Below are positions 55,017 to 64,000 of a stretch of DNA of 64,000 nt, in pieces. Source of the stretch: Panax quinquefolius (lineage: Eukaryota; Streptophyta; Magnoliopsida; Apiales; Araliaceae); NCBI GenBank assembly GCA_020205615.1, contig CM035166.1:94240065-94304064 (forward strand), written 5' to 3'. The position numbers and the translations under genes were made by a program. Under the pieces are notes generated by a model. The model worked only from the letters and a program-made list of their open reading frames with translations. It had not been told where the DNA came from and searched no databases. Numbering within the stretch: position 1 is the stretch's first letter; every line of letters starts with the position of its first letter.

Positions 55017-56035
55017 TAGGGGTGAACATGGTGCGGTTTGATACAATTTGAAGTCTAAACTGCACCTGAAACCGCTTAAGTGCAGTTTGAAAATTTCAAA
55101 ATCGCACACAAAATCCCTTGTGATTTGTGCGGTGCAGTTTTAAAGTGTGCGGTGCGATTTTAATTGGTGTGGTTTCGGTTCCAAAACCAATTGAAATAAT
55201 AAAAAAGTCTAAGGCTTCAATACAATTTAACATAGAACTTACATCGATCAATTAACTTAATGACAGAGTCGGCAATGCAAATTATATCAAGCATAGAACC
55301 AAAGTTCCTTCTGCCAAACATGTCAAATTCACCATCAAATCATAGAACAGTAAGATACGTAAAATAGTTTTAGTTTATAATAAAGGAATGATATTTTAAA
55401 ACTAAAATATACGCTATATAAAAACAACGGAGACCATATATTCGATAACAAGCAAGAAGGTTTATTTAGTTCCCCAAAAATTAAAAGTACATACTTGAGA
55501 TAAAATGAAATTATATATTATATATTGCAGAGATGACTTATAGAATATAATCCTAAATATACTTAATTTGAAAAATAATCTCTTAGACTATTACTATTAT
55601 AACATTGACCTTAACCAATGCATCAAGTGCTCGAACCAACGAATTTGGACCCTCAGCTATAAGCCCCTCCAATAACTCATCAAACAAATTCGAATTTCCA
55701 AAACTCAATTGCTTAATTTTTGACTTTATAACCTCTAACCATCTTTTTTCAATTGGTGAAAAAATGACAATGCAAGACCGGGTTTTCTCGAAATGTGTTC
55801 AGTGAAAAGTAACTTTAGAATTTACTAGAGATAATACATACATACACATATATGGTGCGGTTTTGGTTTTATGCATGCAGTTTTGGCTAGTAACCAAACC
55901 GAAACAGTAAATTTGGTTATTCAACCCACCTAAAACCGCCACATACACCGGAACCATTGGTGCAGTTTTAATTGGTGTGGTTTGTGCGATTTTTGGTGCA
56001 GTTTCGATTCCAATTTGATTATTTGCTCAGTCCTA
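55017..56035. mobile_element. Non-autonomous hAT element
   Basis: Perfect 8 bp target duplication ACTGCAGC at 55009-55016 and 56036-56043. Termini TAGGGGTGAACA and TAGGACTGAGCA (right end read in reverse) are imperfect inverted repeats of hAT type. Subterminal GTGCGGTTT, GGTGCAGTTTT and their inverses are abundant near both ends. No transposase; the short frames inside are not credible. Confidence 0.9.
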
Positions 56036-56043
56036 ACTGCAGC

Positions 56044-57169
56044 AGTCAAACAATGCCTAATTTTCAAATGGGACCCACGAAAATTACTAGCATATCTTAA
56101 TGTCCAAACTCCCTTACTCTATTCGGATGGAACAAAGGCTAAAGCCTTTTGTTTCATTTTTTTTCTTCTTTCAAAAATAGCTTATATATAGCATATATTA
56201 TTTTGAAAGAATGAGAAGAAAAATCATTTTAGGAATTATAGGAATTCTCACTGCCTTAGGAAATGTTATTGTATGAATTAATCTTTCTAACACTTGATAT
56301 TAATTTATCAACGTCAAGAAAATATTAATTCAATTAAAATGAGAAAATATTTTTGGTCAAAATTGATAAGATAAACATATATAATATATAAATAAATCCT
56401 ATGGAAAAGATTTTACCCTTTAATAAATCTTTTTCTTAATTATTGTTATCATCAAAATATTTCCTAAAAGTTGGAGACCTATCAGCTCATTCAAATGATT
56501 AAATATAAGTTTGATAGATATAAAAAAAATCGTATTAATTAATCTATAATAAGGAGATCAGTTTCATACATAAGAATTAATGATTTGATGCATTAATTCT
56601 TATCAACGATTAAAACGTTGTTATGAAATACACATGTTGTGCCTTCCCAAATTGTCTACTAGTTACAACAGACTTGATGTATTACTTCTTCCAGTTTCAA
56701 GATAAAAGTCTTTATTACTATTTCAGGTAATCCCAAGTTAAATGTTCACTTATCTTAAATGATTTATTTTTTACAATAATTTGCCTATAATACCCTTATT
56801 ATTAATTGTTATATTTTTATTCTCTATTCATATTTATGGGCGATCACTAAGAATGCATGTAAAACTATGCAATTAAATGAGAATTTAAATATGAACAATT
56901 TTATCATTTTATCCTCTTTCTTAGGATATACTGTACATTAATTGTTTATATTATTTATACATACATGCCCATATCTTACTTGCACAATATAAACTAATAC
57001 ATTAGTTTCAAAATATTACATCATTAATTATTTATTTAACTAATACAATATTAATTACTTATTTCTCCTCATTAGCTATACCCATTTTCTTTATCTTTTA
57101 AACCCAACCCTTTGGGTCCTTGGTCTTAGCTGCCAACATCGTTACTATAACAATTTCAAGAACTAGTCA
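56044..57169. other. Intergenic AT-rich sequence
   Basis: No gene found. 56690-56820 (TTTCAAGATAAAAGTCTTTA ... CCTATAATACCC) matches 62180-62310 in order and is probably half of an old MITE. Confidence 0.5.
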
Positions 57170-57492
57170 AACTTTACTAACAAAAGAAGAAATAAACTCA
57201 AAAACAAGTATCACTTAAAGAGGATGAAAACAAGTTTCGAATTATATTGTTACTATTACAATTCCAAGAACCAATCAAACCTCACTAGAGGAAGAAATAA
57301 ACTTACAAACAAGCCTCGCATAAACTTCACTAAAGGAGTAACAAATAAACTCACAAACAAACCCCACATAAAGAGGAAGAAATCAAGTTTCACATAAAGG
57401 AAGAAATAAGCTCACCCAAAGTGAGAATCAAATATGAGACCTAAAGGTCAAGTACCTATATTTTAGCCACTAGGCTAAGACATCATCCGCTA
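57170..57492 (-). mobile_element. SINE-like element, reverse strand
   Basis: On the reverse strand, TTAGCCTAGTGGCTAA (57463-57478) is a good pol III box A. About 30-45 bases on, GGTCTCATATTTGATTCTCA resembles box B. The body contains AAGAAATAAACTCACAAACAA-like phrases repeated four times. The 3' tail and target duplications were not located. Confidence 0.45.
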
Positions 57493-57504
57493 TTATCTTT
57501 ATTG

Positions 57505-57770
57505 TGTAGTACTCCTTTTGTTCCGAATAATGAGAACAATAATATTGAATTTGTAAAAGTCAATTTAAGATATTTTCAAATTTAAAATTGATATGATTCA
57601 TTTAAGTTTTGAAAATAATTATTTTATAATTATTAGTAATTTTTATGTAGTTTATGATATTTATAATTGTATTGATATAAATTAAATGAATTTATGTTAA
57701 TTTTGAATTTAAAATTGATTGTTAAAAAGTTAATATTAATCTTATAACTTGAAACTGAGAGTATTATATA
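57505..57770. repeat. AT-rich MITE-like repeat
   Basis: Starts ACTCCTTTTGTTCCGAATAA, a Stowaway-like edge, and its body matches 40245-40440. No coding capacity. Confidence 0.5.
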
Positions 57771-58010
57771 TAGGAAATCGATATTTCACCATGTTAAAAT
57801 GATATTTTCACATGAGTCTCTCTCACATTGAAGTAGAATTCATTCACTATTCATGTGAGAGAAATCATGTAGAAATATAATTTTTTTATGTGGAAATATC
57901 CCATATAGAAAATCACGTTACTCTTTATTAGTTTTACATGCAATTTAATTGATGAGTTTGTCGTTGTCTAGTAGCTAATTGTCATAATTTGATTACGAAA
58001 TATGATTGTA

Positions 58011-58228
58011 CTCCTTCCATTTCTTTTTAATAGACGTCCTAGAAGAAAACATAAAAAATAATAAATATAATTAATGCTTATTAATACTTTTTCTGATTGA
58101 CCAAACTAATATTTAATATAGAGAGAATATATGAAATTAAATCATTAATACTTTTTAAAATCTAAAATAAAAAATAAAAAGAAACAAATTTGACTATGTA
58201 AGAAGACAAATAAAAGAAACGGATGGAG
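58011..58228. mobile_element. Stowaway MITE upstream of CRP copy 2
   Basis: Termini CTCCTTCCATTTCTTTT and CTCCATCCGTTTCTTTT (reverse) with TA on both sides (58009-58010, 58229-58230) fit Tc1/mariner Stowaway elements. It lies about 95 bases before the gene start, so it may contribute to the promoter. An equivalent copy lies at 63764-63983. Confidence 0.8.
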
Positions 58229-58260
58229 TAATAATCTGTTTGACTTTATATTTTTTCCCC

Positions 58261-58269
58261 TATATAAAC
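58261..58269 (+). promoter_or_regulatory. TATA box of CRP copy 2
   Basis: TATATAAAC lies 63 bases before the ATG at 58324 and would place transcription start near 58292, a normal short plant leader. Confidence 0.55.
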
Positions 58270-58323
58270 AATGTGTTGAAACAATGGTCAATTCATGCGA
58301 TGACTAAACAAATTCACAATTTT

Positions 58324-58775
58324 ATGGTGACTTCTAAATTTCATCCTATGGTTCTCTTCCTTATGGTTCTACTTACACTATTTGCTACTGATGAATGTAA
58401 GTAATTATTTTCTCATCATCTCTTATTTTCAAATTATTGTAAATACATTTTTAGTTTTTGTAATTATTTTTCTTTTATAAGAGGCAATTTATTTAAGAAA
58501 TTATATAAGTATTTTATTAGATTCCAAAAACCCATTTTAGAAATTTATTTATTTCTGATACAGGTTTGATCAACAAGAGAGCTGAAATGACGCAAGATGG
58601 TGGCAATATTCTGCCTACAAAGTAAAGAAACAACACTATACTGAATGAGAAAGTCGTTAGATTTTGTCTCCCAAGGGTATGTGGGGTTATCCCTAGAATT
58701 TGTTGGTGTTGTGCTGAGCCTCTTAAAGCACACTGTTTTGATAAAAAATCCGAGTGTCAAGCCTATTGTAAATGA
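58324..58775 (+). pseudogene. Secreted eight-cysteine peptide gene, copy 2 (one nonsense codon)
   Basis: Two exons, 58324-58396 and 58564-58775, with consensus GTAAGT donor and ATACAG acceptor, keep one frame of 95 codons. The signal peptide is MVTSKFHPMVLFLMVLL, followed by T-L-F-A-T-D-E-C. The mature tail has cysteines spaced C-X4-C-X6-C-X-CC-X7-C-X6-C-X3-C, with IPRICWCCAEPLKAHC visible. The only break is TAA at 58623-58625 (codon 45), where inverted copy 3 has TTA (Leu). The exon junction splits a cysteine codon. The pattern suggests an extracellular signalling peptide of the ESF1/MEG or defensin-like type; this is a pattern-based guess. It could be expressed only if the TAA is an assembly error or read through. 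Confidence 0.75.
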
Positions 58776-59189
58776 TCCTCCTTATACTGTTGCAACTATT
58801 CCATGAATAATTTAATAAAAGTAACTCTCTATATTTCGATTTCCTTATGATAAAGCAACTGTGCAATATGAACTACCATTAATTTCAACAATGATTCCTG
58901 TTATACTTTACAAAAGTTTCCAGCAGAATTATGATTGCGATATACGCCATAAGACATATATAAGTAAAAAATAAGAAGCTACTACCACTTTAATTTTTTC
59001 GATCTTATCGCATATACTAGTAAGAATTAAGAAAGGTCCCACTTTAATTAAGAAAGGTCCCACGTTGGTCGCAATCTAACTTCATCAAATATTTTTTAAC
59101 ACATGTATATCATTTTCCTTCAACAATTAATAATATTTAATTAGTGTTCGTCTTATGTCCCTTTTTTCTCATTTATTTCGATAAATTAA
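58776..59189. other. Spacer between inverted CRP copies
   Basis: AT-rich, no gene. AAGAAAGGTCCCACTTTAATT is partly repeated in tandem at 59030-59062 (AAGAAAGGTCCCAC twice). Confidence 0.5.
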
Positions 59190-59541
59190 TTACATACCAT
59201 TGGGGAGACAAAATCTAACGGCTTTCTCATTCAGTATAGTGTTGTTTCTTAACTTTGTAGGCAGAATATTGCCACCATCTTGCGTAATTTCAGCTCTCTT
59301 GTTTATCAAACCTGTATCAGAAATAAATATTTTTTTGAAAAAAATTCATTTCTAAAATGGGATTTTGGAGTCTAATAAAATACTTATATAATTTCTTAAA
59401 TAAACTACCTCTTATAATTATTATTTTTACAAAACTAAAAATGTATTTACAATAATTTGAAAATAAGAGATGATGAAAAAATAATTACTTACATATATCA
59501 GTAGCAAATAGGGAAAGCAGAACCATACGGAAGAGAACCAT
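59190..59541 (-). pseudogene. Secreted cysteine-rich peptide gene, copy 3, inverted and truncated at both ends
   Basis: Inverted paralogue of copy 2. Exon 1 (59541-59493) starts at the methionine equal to codon 9 of copy 2 and reads MVLFRMVLLSLFATDIC across the junction. Exon 2 (59311-59190) follows a GTAAGT intron that is also conserved in sequence. The frame is open for 56 residues, but homology ends at N-G-M-stop just after the first mature cysteine, so the cysteine-rich tail is lost. Upstream, homology ends at 59541, where CACTA TNP2 coding sequence begins without a gap. The shortened signal peptide is still hydrophobic. Probably non-functional. Confidence 0.75.
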
Positions 59542-60110
59542 TAAACGGATTAAAGTCATCCCCAGCAAGTCCAAGTCTAACATTGTGAACCTCTTTAGCA
59601 AACGAGGGGTGCTTTTTGTCTAAAAATTTCATTCAAGCCCATCTGCCGGGTACGCTAGTTGACCTTCGACTATGTCATGTGGTGAGTGCCACCTCGATGG
59701 TATGCGTTGACATGAACAACCGCTGAAACCTCGGTGCAATGAGAAAGTAACATTAGATCTTTCACGACATGTCTTTTCCTTTTTTCTTGCGTTGTTTACA
59801 TTATCTACTTGTACCGCAGATATCACCTGACCTTTTATCTTTATTGACATCACCATAATATAACATACAGTCATTCTCACAAGCATCAATCTTCTCATAC
59901 CCTAGATTGAGCCATTTGACCATTTTCTTCACATCATAGTACGACTTCGATAACTTATTACCTGCCGGCAAGAACTCATTCACAATGTTTAGCAGTTCAT
60001 TAAAATCTCTCACTACAATTATGCTCGTTCTTGAAGTGTAAAAGCTTAGTCACTGCGGATAAGACGATGTGCTTTTCGTGCCCGTCATACAGTGGCATCG
60101 TTTAACCCCA
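59542..60110 (-). pseudogene. CACTA TNP2 transposase N-terminal fragment
   Basis: Leftward pieces in shifting frames: HIVLSAVTKLLHFKNEHN near 60030-60085, then SYYDVKKMVKWLNLGYEKID and ACENDCMLYYGDVNKDK (59840-59960), then the W-H and PADG segment at 59640-59690. It ends with DKKHPSFAKEVHNVRLGL and A-G-D-D-F-N-P-F up to 59542. These are the conserved N-terminal blocks of En/Spm TNP2 in the right order. The DDE core is absent. Confidence 0.8.
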
Positions 60111-60178
60111 CTACACTATTATCAGTGGCTACCCTACGTTCCATCCAACTTCGATCAACAAATATCTTGAACAACAGA

Positions 60179-60180
<2 letters not shown>

Positions 60181-60242
<62 letters not shown>
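60181..60242. repeat. (AT)n microsatellite
   Basis: About 30 TA units inside the CACTA remnant. Confidence 0.95.
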
Positions 60243-60244
<2 letters not shown>

Positions 60245-61263
60245 TTAGGCAAACGCAATCGAGTCTCCGGGTTAATGTATATGCGTGCTTATGAGCTTCC
60301 TAACTTCATCTCCCACTTTAACGGGTCAAACTTCTATCCCATTCCCAAATGTCACCCCACTGATGCCAACAACTTGAACACATCTTCAAATTTTTAAGAA
60401 ATTTCAACAACACCTCCACATGGTCTTCAAGTACACAAAATAGACTAACACGCCATGGTCTAAATATGCACCCGAAGAACATCAAAAGATATATACTAAC
60501 CGAAAATTCTTAAAATATAAAGACGTGCTCAAGTCATTAACACCGACCTAAGTGAGATCGAAAACATACATGAACTGTTCCAAAATGGGGACTATTTAAG
60601 ATTCACTCATACTAAGTGAATCTCAAATGGGTTTCTAAGCTTCCTAAACAACATAGAGATGGAGGAACGATACCTTTAGAAGCTCGATGAAACGCCTCTC
60701 CACACCCACACACACAATGGGAACATATGAAAAACATGGCTTTTGAGAGTCGATTAAAAGAGGAAAAATGATGAATGAGTAAATTGTAGCGGTCGTGAAA
60801 TGAATCGGGCGAGATGATGAAGGTGAAGTAGGCGAAATGATGAAGGAGGGATTGACAATCAATTGGGCAATTAAATTGAAAGTTGCGTGAGCTAGGCTTA
60901 GAATCAATGGCGATAAGTGGGCTGTTTGAGAGGGAAAAGGCAAAAATAGAGATGGAACAAAGTTAGGGGCGTTGCCGTCGAGGTTAGGGTTAAAAATAAA
61001 ATGTCATTCTCGACTGTAATATTGTCTCCCGTAACCTTGTCGATAATGACTCATCAAGGCGTTCTCGTCACCCGTAATTCTAGGCCCCGTCCGCCGCCCT
61101 TTTCTCTCCAGCAAAGGAAAACTTTCCACCAAATAATACCTCATTACCGACAGACCCATGACCCATGCGACGACTACTCCGGGCCAAAGATTGACCTTAT
61201 TATCGACTACCATTGTCGTCGCCAACATTGATTCCGCTTAAGAAATGACTGCTTTTTGTAGTG

Positions 61264-63669
61264 ATAATTCTCTATATTTTGATTTACTGATTATAAAGCA
61301 AGTGTTCAATATGAATTATCATTAATTTCAATAATAATATTTAATTGGTGTTTTCCTTATCTCTATTTTTTCTCATTTAGATAAACAATTTTACATTGAA
61401 ATTATCAATTAAATGTAAAATAATATATTTAATTAGGACTTTGAGAATATAGTTATAGTTATTAAATATTTATTTAAACAATAAATTATTAATTTATATA
61501 TTGTAGGTTCTTTCGATCAATTATTAAGCTAAACATTTGAATGAAGTGCAGATTTATTTAGTTATGATTATAAGCAAACAATTATTTTAATTAATTTTAT
61601 TGTAGTTTTGAATAGAATTTTGTATTAATGTTTATATTGACAAAATTTATTTGAAATTCTAATTCGAATTAACTATATAATTAAAGGCACAAACATGGTT
61701 TCACCAATTTTTATTTTAGCTTTTTTCTTTCCTATTAAAATTAGTATAAGTACTATCTAAATTTGTAAAATATTCAAAATAAAACCCAACCTGTTAGGAA
61801 AAAGGAAGATGTTGTTTATTTTATATCTATAGTAAGAAAATAAATTTTCAAAAGATTTTTTTTCTTTGACTATCAAATATATTACAAGCTTTTTGTATCA
61901 CTAAGATAATATATCTTAACAAATTTTATCCAAAATTTGTTATTGCACATTTATTAAGATGTTAAGATATCGAAAAAAATCTTAATAATATATGTGATTT
62001 TAAAAAATATATAATTACTATAAAATTAGTTGAAAATTATAGTAGATTGGTTACTAACAATTGTTATAATTAAATTAGAATTTCAAGTAAACTTTATCAA
62101 TATAAACTCAAGAGTAAAATTCCATTAAAAAATTTAAATAAAATAAAAATAATTATTTTCGCATAATCATAACTAAATACTCTATCCGTCCTATAATAAA
62201 AGTATTTATTACTAATTTGGGTAGTCTTAAGTTAAAAGTCCACTTACCTTAAATAATTTATTTTTTACAAAAATAAATCTTATAATACCCCTAACATTAA
62301 TTGTTGTGGGTCCAAGTATAAATTAGGGTTCAGACCTAAAGTATTGAATGAAAGACAAAAAAGTCAACAAAAATCTCTAAATAAGTTAATGCACATTAAA
62401 TTTCTCAGTAGGATAAAATTTTGGAATCATAAATTTAATTAAATGTCTAAAAGAAAAAATATTTATTTTGAGGGTCACTGAGTGGTCGTAAGAACCATGA
62501 CTCTTTACACAAATGTTCAATAATCACAAAAACTGTGAACTTTTACTTGACGTTCAACAGTCGTAAAATGCTGTAAACTCTTATCCCCCGAAGTATCATT
62601 AGGTGATCAGCCTAATAAGGCCACATGTTACGTGTAACATTTAATCATGTTGTAATTACACAGCGTGATAATGTCGATTACCCGACCATAACTCAGTACC
62701 CCTATTTATAGGGTTGTTCATACTCATTCATAACCTCGGGATACCTACCAAAACATTTTGGATTGGATTAACATATTACCAAATAATCATAAAACAATTC
62801 AATAAATTGATAGAAACATAAAAATTGAATTTAGTCGAACAAATGACATAAACTCCTTTTATAGACGGTCCAAAAAGTTTTTCACAAAAATTTACAGTTT
62901 TAACAATAAGCGAAGTTAGAATGAACGGTAGTGTGGGGACTTGCTTGTTGGGACGTACTTTCCTCGAGAAGGGTATTTCACGTCTCGAAATAGTAACTTA
63001 ATTACACTATCAATAAGAATTTATTTAATTATTAGTTATCGATGGTAACTGTTTGAAATTTTGTTTCGGTATTTTCGGGTTTCGTAATTTAACCTCGAGT
63101 ATATTCTTACACCATTAAAATTTCATTATAATAATTATTTATTACTCTTGTAGTATCATATGTCCTTTTTGGACAGATTTTAGTCGATAAAATATATTAC
63201 TTATTTTTGGTTTTTTTAAATTAATTTTTCATACATTTTTATACTTTACTTTATCCATTAAACCAATTTAAATATTTTATTATTTTTCCTCCTTCTGGCC
63301 CCACCTAGATAATTATAATTTAGTTACTTTCTGATTTTTAAGATTTTCCCCAACTTTGTTACTATTTATTTTAAGCCTATTTATGTTCAAAATTTTGAAA
63401 TTCTTTAAAATTCGAAAAAAATATGAATTTTGGACAATATCTTTATCACATCAAATTATACTTTTACCCAAAATTTTATCTTAAATTGAATTACAGAACC
63501 TAAATTATAATTGTTTTAATGTTTAAAACCTGATTAATATCTAGAGATCATTACATATTCTTCTTCTTTTCTCGTGATTAAACAATGCCTCTAAAATGTG
63601 AAAAACCTTCATAAATTAAAAAAATATGAAATACTTGAATTGATAAAAATAATAATACTCCTTTCATCC
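61264..63669. other. Intergenic AT-rich sequence with a possible LTR piece
   Basis: No gene. 62180-62310 matches the half-MITE at 56690-56820. 62306-63180 is less AT-rich and has a TATA-like CCCCTATTTATAGGG near 62699 and short direct repeats, suggesting a degraded LTR, but no termini, primer-binding site or target duplication were found. Confidence 0.35.
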
Positions 63670-64000
63670 CTTTTATAAACACGTTACTGTTTATTAGTTT
63701 TATATGCAATTTAATTTATGAGATTGTCATTGTCTAGTAGCTAAATGTCATAATTTGATTGTACTCCTTCCATTTCTTTTTAATAGATGTTTTAGAAGAA
63801 AACATAAATTTAATAAATACTATTAATGCTTATTAATATTTTGTCTGATTGACCAAGTGAATATTTAATATAGAGACAATATATGGAATTAAGTCATTAA
63901 CGCTTCTTTAAAATCTAAAAATAAAAAGTAAAAAGAAACAAATTTGACTTTTTAAAAGGACAAATAAAAAGAAACGGATGGAGTAATAATCTATTCGACT
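63670..64000 (+). repeat. Duplicate of the CRP copy 2 upstream region (57915-58247)
   Basis: Aligned in order: TGTCTAGTAGCTAA.TGTCAT, the Stowaway MITE (63764-63983 here), and GGAGTAATAATCT.TTYGACT at the window edge. In the earlier copy the gene ATG lies 77 bases further on. Confidence 0.85.
63764..63983. mobile_element. Stowaway MITE, duplicate copy
   Basis: Same element as 58011-58228, with TA at both sides and alike along its whole length. It sits at the same position relative to flanking sequence, so it was carried by the segmental duplication and did not insert separately. Confidence 0.8.

Larger units (their letters stand above)
59542..61263 (-). mobile_element. CACTA element, 5' part, with TNP2 fragment
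   Basis: The right end is TGCTTTTTGTAGTG (reverse CACTACAAAAAGCA). GACGAC, CCGTAA and related subterminal motifs fill 60970-61240. Inside is a TNP2-like transposase fragment read leftwards. The left terminus is missing: sequence passes straight into CRP copy 3 at 59541. 60250-60960 has no clear coding signal. Confidence 0.65.

Noticed and set aside
62306..63180. Complete solo LTR
   Set aside because: A TATA-like site and different composition are present, but no TG...CA termini or target duplication could be found, so it is left as intergenic.

Overview
This is nuclear DNA of a flowering plant, almost certainly a eudicot. It is AT-rich and full of nested retrotransposons and DNA transposons. 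Its one conserved single-copy gene, interrupted by eight GT-AG introns, encodes the plant augmin subunit AUG7. The genus cannot be told from the sequence. No bacterial or organellar genes, rRNA, functional tRNA or CRISPR array were seen.

Layout. 1-17151: two decayed Ty1/copia internal regions in tandem, sharing a middle LTR. The second is split by a 5 kb reverse-oriented Ty3/gypsy insertion (7783-12794). The tandem ends inside an older reverse-strand copia element, of which a gag piece and one LTR remain (17152-19220). 21010-28137: AUG7, nine exons, with small transposons in its introns and a one-base frameshift in exon 8. 28971-35653: a CACTA element carrying a 2.4 kb solo gypsy LTR. 35950-40090: microsatellites, a foldback MITE, and a 3.4 kb element with terminal inverted repeats that carries a broken plant-mobile-domain (PMD) gene with a triplicated exon. 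40144-43407: a secreted cysteine-rich peptide (CRP) gene whose intron holds a 1.7 kb CACTA element. 43880-54249: a reverse-strand gypsy pol fragment split by a small LTR retrotransposon that has captured SEC6 (exocyst) cDNA plus an EF-hand piece, followed by a long SIRE-like copia element with its own SINE. 55017-56035: a hAT element with a perfect 8 bp target duplication. 58324-59541: two more CRP copies in inverted orientation, the second fused to a CACTA TNP2 transposase fragment (to 61263). 63670-64000 repeats the upstream region of the CRP gene, which predicts another copy just past the window.

How it works together. AUG7 is the only gene likely to be under strong constraint. The CRP genes form a small local family with two-exon structure, an N-terminal signal peptide and the same eight-cysteine spacing. 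Each copy here has a different defect. Three separate mobile elements carry or are fused to host-gene pieces: SEC6 with EF-hand, PMD, and CRP with TNP2. The main theme of the window is therefore gene capture and reshuffling by transposons. Many small indels between repeat copies and in coding sequence leave open that some defects are consensus errors of the assembly.
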